Shown here: positions 35,032-45,521 of the stretch, one piece after another | How the letters are laid out: every line of letters starts with the position of its first letter | Position numbering within the stretch: position 1 is the first letter of the stretch | Source of the DNA: Craterostigma plantagineum | Taxonomy: Eukaryota > Streptophyta > Magnoliopsida > Lamiales > Linderniaceae | Assembly: GCA_027422505.1 (NCBI GenBank) | Contig: JAPQWV010000005.1 | Span: 8,065,501 to 8,129,500, forward strand | Length of the DNA stretch: 64,000 nucleotides | Reading direction: 5' to 3' | Notes under the pieces: generated by a model | Told to the model about the DNA's origin: nothing | Database searches by the model: none | The model's input: only the letters and a program-made list of their open reading frames with translations | Position numbers and translations under genes: made by a program

Positions 35032-35821
35032 TTATTTTTTTCAAATGGTAACTCGCTGTCTCATTAATCAAAAGATAAGTACATGGGTAAACAATCCAGC
35101 AGGTCTTCCCGCTACAGTGAACACCGATAAAGACAAAGGCTCAACAAATGATCAAACAAGTAGCAAAGCAATCAAACCATAGGTAAAGCAAAATAAGAAC
35201 CAAAAGACTAACGGTACAAGCAAAAAGCTACAAACTTCCACTACAATACGAAATTAGAACTCCATGACAAACGATGGCTAATAAAATCAGATTAATAGTA
35301 GACTATGAACTTTCAACCATGAAATGGACATAAAGAAAACAAAGTGGTAGAAACACCATCCATCCCTTCATTTGCGTATCCTTCCGAACCGAGGTAGCCA
35401 ACGCCTTAAATTGTGTTCTGAGCACCTCTTCATGGTCAGATATGAGAGCTTCCATATCCGAAATTCTAGATAGCCAAATCAAAAAAAATTCAAACCTAAA
35501 AAAAGGTGACAATCTCTTGAACTGAGAGATCCAAACCACCGAGGGAAGAAACCACCCCATAACGGGGAGCAAAGCCCCAAAATTGGGAAAAGAAACTCCC
35601 ATGGAGGGAGCCAAGAACTCCCATGGAGGGAGAAGAAAATCTCACACTAAGGGAGAAGAAAGCTCCCACAAAGGGGAGATGAAGCACAAAAGGGAAGAAC
35701 CTAATAGGAAACAAAAAGTATAGTGGGCTCCCCCTAACTCCATGAAAGGAGAAAGGGGGAAAAACATTGCAATTTAGGGTTTCGCTGAGATATTTGGTTA
35801 GAGAGAGAAACGGTGGGAATT
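35032..35821 (-). mobile_element. Non-autonomous non-LTR retroelement, mini-hairpin family, copy B
   Basis: The flanking 19-bp repeats at 35013-35031 and 35822-35840 match at 16 of 19 positions. The three differences are C in the left copy and T in the right. The minus-strand 3' end is ACCATTTGAAAAAAATAAG (A-rich), and the 5' end has TTTCTCTCTCT. Short hairpins follow in series at 35560-35760: CTCCTTTCATGGAG, CTCCCCTTTGTGGGAG, CTCCCTCCATGGGAG twice, CCCCGTTATGGGG. Its minus-strand open frames are low-complexity translations of these hairpins, not genes. It lies in the upstream region of the HOL-like gene. Confidence 0.78.
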
Positions 35822-35867
35822 TTAATTTATTATATATATCGAGTTTTGCAAGTTTAAACATAATCCG

Positions 35868-36120
35868 TGATATAGTTACATGAACATGATGATAAAGAAC
35901 ATGGATATGAGGAAGAAGAAAGAGTATACGTACATTACATTTTTCATTTCATTCATTTGATATTACATATAATACAATCAAGACAAACCATACATATTAT
36001 ACATAAAAACATGACATATGAATTAGGTAAATGAAAGCAATGTCTATTGACTAATTAACGCACATCCAAAATATATATAAAATATATTATATATGGTGAA
36101 AGAAACTTAATAATTTAACA
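35868..36120 (-). repeat. 3' LTR of copia-2
   Basis: The plus strand runs from TGATATAG to TTTAACA, 253 bp. The polypurine tract CTTAAGGAGGAT (minus) abuts it at 36121-36132. Confidence 0.92.
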
Positions 36121-36177
36121 ATCCTCCTTAAGTTTCTTCTTGAATACTCCAAGCATGCATCTTTAATCTTCAAATGT

Positions 36178-37480
36178 TCATTTCTGCAGTGCTTTGGTTA
36201 AAACATCAGCAGCTTGCTCGTTTGAATTGCAATGAAGTAGCTTGATCTCCTTGCTCGCTTCGGCTTCTCTCAATGCATGAAACTTAACTTTTATATGCTT
36301 AGATCGACCATGAAAAACATGACATTTTCGCCATAGACATTGAAGATTTATTATTGACCCATATAACGGTCGCATCCGATTGTTTCATGCTAAAGTCTTC
36401 CATTAAATTGACTAGCCAAATTGCTTGATTTGCAGCACTTGCATCTGCAATATATTCAGCTCCCGCTGACGATTGTGCTACTATTTCATGCTTCTTTGAG
36501 CTCCAAGAAAACATACCGGAATCGAGATTAAATACGTAACCCGGAGTGCTCTTCGAGTCATCATCGCTTCCAGCCCATCACTATCAAAAAAACCTTGCAG
36601 CACCCCATTTTTCACTGATTTGAATTGAATACCAGAATCTAAAGTACCTTTAACATACCTGAGAACCCGTTTTGCTGCGGTCATGTGCTTCTCTTTCGGT
36701 TCTTGCATGAATCTGGATAAAAAAACTGCTTGCAAACATCAAGTCCGGCCTAGTGATCGTCAAATATAAGACTCCTACCATACTTCGATAAATGGTGCAA
36801 TCAACATCGTCCCCTGCACCTTCTTTAGTTAATTTTTTCATGAGCAATTAAAGGTGTTGAAACAGATTTGCAATTCTCCATCTTGAACTTCTTTAATAGA
36901 TTAGTGGCATATTTCTTCTGAAAAATAAAAATATCACCCGTGTTTTGCTGAATTTCCATTCCGAGAAAATAATGCATCTCTCCCAAATCAGACATCTCGA
37001 ACATTTTCTCCATCTCAGCTTTGAACTTGTTCATTTCCTCGACGTTACTCCCAGTGACGAGCAAATCATCAACATAAAGAAATATCAATATTTTCCCATC
37101 GATGCTCTTCCTTGTATATAGCCTCAACATCACTCCTCCTGAAACCAGAATTAATCAAGTAAGTATCTACCTTGCTATGCCAAGCTCTCGAGCTTGCTTC
37201 AAGCCGTAAAGCACCTTCTTTAGCTTGTAGACTTGATCTTCTTTATTTTTACATCGAATCCCGGAGGTGGATCAACATAAATTTCTTCCTCAAGCTCTCC
37301 ATTTGAAAATGCCGATTTTACATCAAGGTGAAAAAGCCTCCACTTGTTTTGAGCCGCAAGAGCGATTAGCAACCGTATGGTGTCATGTCTAGCAATCGGC
37401 GCAAACGTGTCATTAAAGTCTACACCATGTTGTTTTGCATATCCCTTGACAACAAGTCTTGCTTTCAGCTTAGGATCCAT
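36178..37480 (-). pseudogene. Copia-2 RT and RNase H, frameshifted
   Basis: The pieces read [38 protein letters not shown] and [24 protein letters not shown] (37480-37220), then IFLYVDDLLVTG and MSDLGEMHYFLGME (37133-36825). They continue with ITRPDLMFASSF and VLRYVKGTLDSG, and the RNase H pieces KKHEIVAQSSAGAEYI and EQAADVLTKALQK. Five or more frame changes make it non-functional. Confidence 0.88.
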
Positions 37481-37652
37481 TGGAGTTCATCTTTGCCTGG
37501 TATACCCATTTCACTGCCAAGATATTTGGTCACTCGGTCTCTTGACTAATTTCCAAGTCTCATTTTGTTGATCGCATGCATTTCTTCTTCCATAGCTTGA
37601 ATCCAGCCTTCATGTTTTGCAGCTTCGTTATAAGTAGATGGTTCAACGGTAG

Positions 37653-38430
37653 CTATGTTGCATTTGCCATAAGTTTCAGCAAGCGACCTCGTTTTTCCTT
37701 TGAATCGGAATGTGAACGAAACAACATGAGCCAAAAAATTTTATGCGATTTACGGACGGTTTGACTCCACTCCATTTTCTCAATCAGCGTCTCATCTTTT
37801 AGTGCGCACGTCGGCAATCTGTGTTGTAGATAATTATAAGTATACGCAGCATCAGCCCAAAAATTATTTGGTAGATTTTTCTCGGCCAAAAGACACCGCA
37901 CCATCTCTACGATACATCTGTTTTTCCTCTCGACGACGCCATTTTGCTCAGGAGTATAAGACACAGTAATTTGATGATGTATACCTTCATCTTCACTAAT
38001 GCATTTGTGTTGAACTCCATGCCATTATCGGATCGCACAGGTTTAATTTGCATTCACTCTGAACTTCGACCATCTTCTTGAATTTTTTTAAAAATTCCAA
38101 GAACTTGAGACTTGAATCTTATAAAATAAATCCAAGTCATCCTCGTACAATCATCAATAAATAAGATGAAATATTTATTGCCACTCAGAGATTCCATCTT
38201 CATTGGACCATACAAATCCGTGTGTATCAACTCGAGCTTACTTTTCGCCCTCCAAGTCGAAGAAAGCGGGAAGGGTAGTCTATGTTGCTTTCCCATTTGA
38301 CATGAATCGCACATTTCATCGGTTTTTTGTATCTCGGGCAGATTATAAACCATCTTCTTTTTGTAGAGCAGGAGCAAAGAATCATAGTTGTAGTGCCCAA
38401 GCCGTTTGTGCCACAGACTAGAGTCGACAA
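37653..38430 (-). pseudogene. Copia-2 integrase remnant
   Basis: The frame at 38377-38054 has CDSCQMGKQHRLPFP, IHTDLYGPMKMESLSGNKYFILFIDDCTRMTW. The frame at 37964-37653 has YTPEQNGVVERKNRCIVEMVRCLL and NNFWADAAYTYNYLQHRLP. Frames are interrupted between the core and the C-terminal part. Confidence 0.88.
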
Positions 38431-39769
38431 CTTTCGCTATTTTCGCACTTTCGCCAACAAAACTCCAATTTATCGAAATGTTTTCTCGATCCTAGGTAGC
38501 ACATCAACATATTTTGAGAATCATATATGTAGCAGCATTTCTTCTTGAAGAATAGAGAATAATCATTTTCCATCATGTGAGCCACACTAAGCAAATTTTG
38601 CTTCAATGAAGGTATATATAGCACGTTGTGAATGCGCTTAATACCTCGCTTTATTGGAACAGCTACGGATCCTTTTCCTTGAGCTTGAACTACATCACCA
38701 TTGAAGCTTCACCTTCTTAAGGATCGAGTTGTCTAGAGTTTCGAAAATAGCTTTATCTTTCGCCATATGACTCGTACACCCGCTGTGAACGTACCAAGTA
38801 AGATTCTCCCTTGATTCTTCAACTTGAGTGGCCATAAACAAACTTCCTTTAGCTTCTTCTTCCTCTTCTTCAGTGTAATTAAGCTGCTGCCCCATTTTTG
38901 GATAATTATTTTCCGCCTTCGAACGACTATATTTCTCGACATGGCCATATTTCTTACAAAACCGACATTGGATTTGTGGTTTTCCTTTACGCCAACAATC
39001 TTTCTCTTGATAGTTGGACCTCCCACGTATATTACAAGGTGGAAATCTGCCCTATTTTCAGAAACATTCGAAGTCATCGGAGATTTTCCTTTGCCGGTTT
39101 TTTGCTCCGAATTTTTCTTGTCATACTTCTTCGAAAAATTTCCTTTGTGCCTTGCTTGCATAGCTCCTTCCGTGGATACTCCATCATCGAGTTTCATGAG
39201 TGATCTTTTCAGCCACGCTCAATTTCGAAAGATCCCACGACTCCTCAATTGCCGCCACCTTTGCTTCAAATTTTTCCGGGAGGCTAACCATCATCTCCAC
39301 CACTTTAGCATCCACAACATCCTCCCCAAACAACCTGATCTTATTTACTAGATCAAGCAACTTAGATGAGTACTCCTTCACATTTTCGCCATCAATTCAT
39401 CTTCAAAAGTTCGAACTCTCTTTTTAGTGTTAAGAGTTTGATTGATTTAACTCTATCACTACCTTCAAACTCCTCCTTGAGCTTGTCCCACACGTCCTTT
39501 GGTGATTCGAGCGTCATAATTCTGGTAAATATAACATCCGATAAGGCCGAGTGAAGGCACATAAAGCCCTCGGTTTCTTCACTTTTTGTTCTTCGAAGTG
39601 CTTTATCTGCGCCATCGTCGGATCTGCTCCTAACGGTGTTGGATCTGCTCCTTTCTCCATTGCTTCCCATAGATTTAAAGCTTGGAGATAGGACTTCATC
39701 TTGTTGGCCCATATGTGGTAGTTCTCCCCTTCGAAATGGTGGTCCGGTGCCTAAGAAGTTTGTCGACAT
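38418..39769 (-). pseudogene. Copia-2 gag and protease remnant
   Basis: It starts at the ATG at 39769 (MSTNFLGTGPPFRRGELP), a few tens of bases after the PBS. It continues with CLHSALSDVIFTRIMTLESPKDVWDKLKEEFEGSDRVKS (UBN2-type gag core), a decayed zinc-knuckle region near 38960, and the protease region WYVHSGCTSHM (38775). It is broken into at least five frames. Confidence 0.85.
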
Positions 39770-39814
39770 GTTTGATCTTGATCTTGCTGAAGCTTTTGGT
39801 CCCTTAAGATGAGA

Positions 39815-39826
39815 GCTCTGATACCA
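39815..39826 (-). other. Primer-binding site of copia-2
   Basis: TGGTATCAGAGC on the minus strand, two bases from the LTR edge at 39829, is the initiator tRNA-Met type. Confidence 0.9.
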
Positions 39827-40244
39827 TTTGATATAGTTACATGAACATGATGATAAAGAACATGGACATGAGGAGGAAGAAAGAGGATAAGTACATTACA
39901 TTTTTCATTTCATTCATTTGATATTACATATAATACAATCAAGACAAACCATACATATTATACATTAAAACATGACCCGATTTAGGAGAGAATGGCAAAA
40001 ATAGTCACCTTTCTAAAATACTAAGTGCGAATCTAGTTAACTTTTTAACAAAGGTGCAAAACTAGACAACTTATTAACTTTTAATTATTATCCTTTTTAC
40101 TTTGACCACAAAACTATTTCAAATTACAATTTCTACTTTCTCATTACTACAAATAAGCATTGTTTTATTGATAATTATATATTTAACCCTAACTAAATTT
40201 AATTATTTTCAATTAAAACATTTTAATTAGAGAGGCCTTCCAAC

Positions 40245-40917
40245 TATAGGTTTTGTATGCGGCATGTTATGTCAAATTTTATGAAGAAATACAAAAGTTC
40301 TCACTTGAAGAGCATGGCGTGGTCAGCTGCATATGCAGAAGATGTTGGCAAGTTTGACAGCATCATGGAGAACATTCAGAAAATAAATGAAGGGGCATAT
40401 CAGTGGTTTAAAAAGATAAATCCAGATCAATAGACTTTTGCTCAATATGGTGGTGCTAGGTATGATTTCTTTATTTTTCATCACGTTGATATATATTTAG
40501 TAACACCAATATTATAGGCATGGGTCAGCTACATCAAATTGGTCCGAATCATGAATAGTATACTCAGGGGCGCTCGTCGGCTACCTCCCACGGCTATTGC
40601 ACAAGCTACTTTTTTGCGTTGTCTAGACTACTTCCAAGAACATCGAAGGGAGATAGATCGCTTGAAACAAGAACGACATTTATGGCCTGAAAAAGTCCAT
40701 CTCCAATATAGTCGTTGGGATAGGAAAGCTACAAAACATACAGTTCGCCCCTACAACACAGTTACCAGGACAGCAGCTGTTGTTACTCCAGGAAAACCAG
40801 GCCGTCACCCTCAAGTTCATCATGTAAATCTCAAAGATGTTCTTGTACGTGTGTCAAGTGGATGGTTTACAAAATTCCATGCTCACATGCAATGCAGGTA
40901 TATGATGAAATCATATT

Positions 40918-40953
<36 letters not shown>

Positions 40954-41357
40954 GTTGTTGTTGTTGTTGTTGGTATTACTGTTCATTATTATTACTAGTA
41001 TTCAAATTATTGTTGTTTTTATTGTTATTGTTATTGTTATTGTTATTATTGAAAACTTGTCTCTATATTTTCTTTTAGGTGTGTAAGTATTTTAAAGTCG
41101 ATCCATGTGAATATGTTCTAGATGATTTTGGAATTGAAATATTGGAGGCAACATATTCTTATCAATTTGAGTGTCCATTAGAGGAGTCTCATTGGAAGCC
41201 TCCTTTTCATCTGGTACACAATCCGTATATTCGCCCAGAGAGAAAAGTCGGACGAAAGCGAACACGGCGATATCCATGTGAAATGGATCGAAAGTCTCGC
41301 AAGAACCGCTCAATGGAAATTAATGATGATGATGTGTGGCAACTTTATAGAAATTGA
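40245..41357 (+). pseudogene. MULE transposase C-terminal half
   Basis: Readable blocks in MuDR order are RHVMSNFMKKYKSSHLKSMAWSAAYAEDVGKF, NEGAYQWFKKINPDQ (then a stop), and SWIM-type zinc finger 'IPCSHAMQ' joined across an intron (about 40897-41078) to VCKYFKVDPCEYV. The Arg/Pro-rich tail PYIRPERKVGRKRTRR closes the block. The catalytic DDE part is not present. The intron contains a long TTA/TTG repeat. Confidence 0.8.
40916..41055 (+). repeat. ATT/GTT trinucleotide microsatellite
   Basis: Imperfect (ATT)n and (GTT)n runs occupy the intron of the MULE transposase remnant. Confidence 0.9.
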
Positions 41358-41900
41358 TTATTACAAAGTGATTGTTTGAATATTTTATGAAAGACCATAT
41401 TTTTTAATACTACACAGTTGCTTTTTGCCTGTCTTTCTATTCAAAGGAACGTTTGAATAGATTTTCTTATTCTTCTTTTCTTCTTTATATTTTTTTAATT
41501 ATAATAAAATAATGTTAATAAAAAATTTTATTCTATATAATGCAAAGATTCTAGACGTTACCTGCTTGATATGTCTGCAAAAGGCCTAGCCTAGGAAAGT
41601 TGGTTTTAATTAAATGTTTAATTGAAAATAATTAAACTTAGTTAGGGTAATTATTAGTTAATTATATATATTTTGGATGTGTGTAATTATTTGCACTTGT
41701 ATTTTAAAAAAGTGACTGATTTTGCCATTCTCTCACCGATTAAGGGAAATGAAAGCAATGTCTATTGACTAATAATTAACACACATCCAAAATATATATA
41801 AAATATATTATATACGGTAACTTAATAATTTAACAATCCGAATAAATTGACTCCTCCCAGACTTACCCGCGGCTGGCACCGACGATTACGCCATATTACT

Positions 41901-43625
41901 ATGCTGTCTTCAATCAGACAACTGCTCTGTTCACCGCTTCGAAGTCGAAACACATCGGCGACATCTTTCTACAATCAAACGACGCGCCGGCACAAGAAGA
42001 CGATGAACAGCTCGGCAAATAACCCAAATCATTCAACGCCGTCGTCCCAATCAACCTTTGTTTACAACCCAAAAGTGACTCAATTTCAGCAAGTGTTCCA
42101 CTCTGAACCCGTCGGTAAGTTTTCAGTCGCCTCAGAAGAATGAAAAAGGGTTACGTTTATCATATATCCGAGTGTTTTTCAGCATACCAATCGAATCAAT
42201 TTTGCTTTAGATGGCTGGGACAAGTGCTGGGAGAAAGGGTTAACTCCATGGGATTTGGGTCGGCCCACGCCAGTTCTCGTGCACCTCCACAACACTGGAT
42301 TCCCTCCCCAAAGGCGTTGCTCTCATCCCTGGTTGTGGCACAGTGAGTGAAGTGCACTTTTGCATAGTGTTTGAAATAAAGATGTAATCTTTTGAACAAG
42401 GGTGGCCTTTTTGGGGAATAAAAATGGATTATCAGCTACTTAGTCAATTGATTTTGATGTTGAGGAATGGAAGTTGAGTTGTTCTGTGTAATATAATATG
42501 ACATCTCAGGGCTATGATGTTGTGGCTATTGCATCCGCCGAGCGTCATGTAACGGGCCTAGACATATCAGACAGCTGCGTTAGTAGAGCAGATGAAGTAA
42601 GAATTTTCTGATATGTATGTGTTGTTGACTATACACATTATTGAACTATAGACTTCATAATGTTTCTTTGGCTTATGGTGTGTTATGTGGCAAGGAAGTT
42701 GTTCAGAGGGGCGCCAAATGCAGAGCACTTTACTTTCTTGAAGGCGGATTTCTTCAATTGGTCTCCTCCTCAGTTGTTTGACCTCATATTCGACTATACG
42801 TAAGATCTGTAAAGTAACACTGCAATTCTTGAATTTGATGTGGTGATATTCGATTGCGTTTTTTTTTTTTATGAAGATAAGCTGTGATTTCTTCTCTCCA
42901 TCTCCAGGTTTTTCTGTGCGATCGAGCCAGTGATAAGACCATCATGGGCTAAAAGGATAAGCGATCTTTTGAAACCTGAAGGAGAGCTCATCACGTTGAT
43001 CTACCCGGTTGGTCGACTATCGTATTCCTTAATTCATTTTACTTTTCCGTTTTGTTGAGTTTCTTTAGTTAGACGTTCTGAATATCATTCATTTTTTGTT
43101 GGATAACTTACAAGTTCACTTAGCAGAAGCTTTTTTGCTTCATCTCCCACATGTGATTGATGAAGATTTTCCTTTTTTTTTTCTTGATTTGCTTTGAATG
43201 TCTTCTGATGTGTAAGTACTAAATCCTTTGGCAGATTGATGATCGTGAGGGCGGGCCTCCGTTTAAAGTATCAGTTTCCGAGTAATATATCTATCTTTAG
43301 CTCAGTGCACATACACCATATTAAATCATTGAAAACTTCTGAGATGTTATTCTATTCCTTGTGTATAGTTACGAAGATGTTCTTCGTCCTGCTGGTTTCA
43401 CGGCGACGTATATAGGTGATAACGATTTGGCAGTTGCTCCACGAATGGTAAATATATTTCTTCATATATCCGTGGAGTTTTTGACATGATCATTAAGTTA
43501 TTATATCTTTTGCCAATATTTTTATCTGCTAAAAGGCAATCAATATAGGGTTTTTTTGGTTGTTTCATTCGCAGGGAAGGGAGAAACTAGGGAGATGGAA
43601 AAGAACACATCAATCCTCTCTATGA
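41901..43625 (+). CDS. HOL-like thiol/thiocyanate SAM methyltransferase, 8 exons, one frameshift
   Basis: Exons are about 41901-42114, 42211-42342, 42510-42596, 42699-42799, 42908-43007, 43235-43281, 43369-43447 and 43575-43625. The family methylates halide, thiocyanate or thiol with SAM. Signatures are [25 protein letters not shown] motif [58 protein letters not shown] and [14 protein letters not shown]. Exon 2 has one extra base in 'ttccctcccc' (42299-42309), which throws the first half out of frame with the second. All other joins keep phase. The exon 4 acceptor is ambiguous (AG at 42694 or 42698). A Ser/Arg-rich N-terminal extension could be a transit peptide, or translation could start at 42003. 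It may be a young pseudogene or carry an assembly error. Confidence 0.85.
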
Positions 43626-43793
43626 TCTGTTTCTTGAATGATGTGATGCATTTAGGTTTGGGCACAAACTCAAGAGTCCTAAAAGATGGAGGCCAGAATT
43701 GTGTGCTGGTCTATTATACATAAGACTGAAATTAAATTTTAATTTCAAGTTTATTATCAATATAACAAACACTAATAATCAATCAACCAATGG

Positions 43794-44139
43794 TGTTAGG
43801 AATATTTTATTGTGTTCAATTAATTATTTTATCTAAGCCTTGTAATTTTATTTAAGTGAACTCGGCTTTTATTTGTAAAGCCTAGTGAGCTTATTTGTAA
43901 TGGGCTTACAAGGGCCCAAGTACAATATACCAACATGTGGTATAAGTACTAAAACCCTAACACATAGTTAAGGGTCTTGTGAGTGTGTGAGAAATACAGA
44001 GAAATAATTTTTGTGAGAGAAGCTCCAAACCCCTCTCAAGAACACGCACGCACGCCCCCACGATAAGTTAAATTCTTCCCATTATTTTCGTGGTTAAAAT
44101 GCTAGAAATGTGTTTTAGTTGGATATACTAGGACCAACA
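43794..44139 (+). repeat. 5' LTR of the Sirevirus-like element
   Basis: The LTR runs from TGTTAGGAATATT to GGACCAACA. I see no difference from the 3' LTR at 52973-53318. It contains the (ACGC)n-like run near 44045. Confidence 0.95.
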
Positions 44140-44141
44140 AG

Positions 44142-44153
44142 TGGTATCAGAGC
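44142..44153 (+). other. Primer-binding site of the Sirevirus-like element
   Basis: TGGTATCAGAGC lies two bases after the LTR end and is the initiator tRNA-Met type. Confidence 0.9.
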
Positions 44154-44389
44154 AAACACGTTAGGATTTGAGCAAGTTTTTGAATTTTTTGGGTTTTATT
44201 TTTCAGTTCGAATTTCTGCCATTTCTTGAGTTTTCAAGTTGATTTTACGGATTTTGCAAGCTCAAGAGCTAATTAGGTTGTTTTCGAGTGTTTTGAAGTG
44301 ATTACCCAACATTTTTCAGATGATTTGAGTGAGTTTTGGGTAGAAATCGGATCTGCTTTTCGTCAGTTACAGTCCAGAATTGGGTAGAT

Positions 44390-45130
44390 GAACAAATCGC
44401 CCGATTTGCTACAGTACCCGTTTTTGTAACCACAGTTTTTAAAGCTACAAATCGCCCGATTCACTAGCAAATTCACTGTAGCGATTCACTGTAGCAAGTT
44501 CAAATCGGATGATTTCACTGTAACCATTCCAAATCGGACTGTTTCACTGTAGCACATTTCGCCGATTACTGTAGCAAATCACCCGATTTCACTGTAGCTC
44601 ACCCGATTTCACTGTAGCGATTTCATATTTCGCCCGATTACTGTAGCAATTCGCCCGATTACTGTAGCAAATAACCCGATTTCACTGTAGCGATTTAATA
44701 TTTCGCCCGATTACTGTAGCAATTCGCCCGATTTCACTGTATCGATTTCAAATTTCACCGATTACTGTAGCAATTCGCCCGATTACTGTAGCAAATCACC
44801 CGATTTCACTGTAGCGATTTCAAATTTCACCGATTACTGTAGCAATTCGCCCGATTACTGTAGCAAATCACCCGATTTCACTGTAGCGAATTCAATGTAG
44901 CTAATCAAATGTAGCAAGTTAAATTCCACGCACTAAATCGCACGATTTTAATAAATAGTTCACTTGTTCCTCACATAGCAAATCGGTCGATTTCAATAAA
45001 TTCATTGTAGGAATATAAATCGCTGAATCACACGATTTGGTACTGTAGCTAGAATTTGAAAATCGCCCGATTTGAAATTCTCAGCGAATTTCAGTCATTT
45101 GACAAACAATCGCCCGATTCTGATACTCTT
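44390..45130 (+). repeat. Leader array of CGCCCGATT and ACTGTAGC motifs
   Basis: At least 15 copies of ACTGTAGC alternate with (A)ATCGCCCGATT or variants. AATCG-CC-CGATT is an interrupted palindrome. A clear ~71-bp higher-order period is visible at about 44746-44887. One copy near 44405 (GATTTGCTACAGT) is inverted relative to the rest. The array lies between the PBS and gag. Confidence 0.85.
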
Positions 45131-45521
45131 TGAACAGCAATTCGCCCGAATTAAATTCGGTGAATCTTCACTTTGCAAATTCGCCTGATTTTTGCTATCG
45201 ATTTCAAAACTTAGAATTATTTTTGTGAAAAAAAAAGGAAAGAAAATTTGAACCCAACAGTTACAGTCTGTTTTAGGCCTTTTTCAAAAATTTCAAAATA
45301 TATTTTCCGGGTCCAAATTTATCGGTGAAACGACGTTTTTGTAAAATTTTGAAAGCAAATCCACAAACGTGTCAACGATCACATATCCAACGATCTACTT
45401 AGAACATTCAAGCATATTATAGAAAAAGACTTGGCATTTTCTCGAAGTTTCGAAATCATCACACAGTCTTTGGGTGTACACCAAAAGTTTTCAACGCTTA
45501 AATTCTGAAAACTTCGAAGCA

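Larger units (their letters stand above)
39986..41735 (+). mobile_element. MULE inserted in the 5' LTR of copia-2
   Basis: The inverted ends GAGAGAATGGCAAAA.(T/C)A.TCAC.TTT run about 45 bp with mismatches. The 9-bp flanks CCGATTTAG (39977-39985) and CCGATTAAG (41736-41744) differ at one base. The copia LTR sequence resumes exactly after the right flank. Inside is a partial transposase on the plus strand. About 1.75 kb, internally deleted. Confidence 0.85.
35868..41835 (-). mobile_element. Ty1/copia retrotransposon copia-2, with a MULE in its 5' LTR
   Basis: The left LTR (35868-36120) is the 3' LTR. The right LTR (39829-41835) is the 5' LTR, split by a MULE at 39986-41735. The direct repeat ATCCG flanks both ends (35863-35867 and 41836-41840). 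The order on the minus strand is gag, protease, integrase, RT, RNase H. Many frame breaks are present. The element sits directly upstream of the HOL-like gene. Confidence 0.93.

Noticed and set aside
35303..35861. Two minus-strand frames of 103 and 121 codons
   Set aside because: They translate the mini-hairpin element (SPSMGVLGSLHGSFF-like repeats) and overlap each other.
40862..41086. Leu/Ile/Val-rich 74-codon frame
   Set aside because: Translation of an ATT/GTT microsatellite in a transposase intron.
44390..45130. CRISPR-like array
   Set aside because: Plant nuclear DNA, units without unique spacers, and location in a retrotransposon leader.
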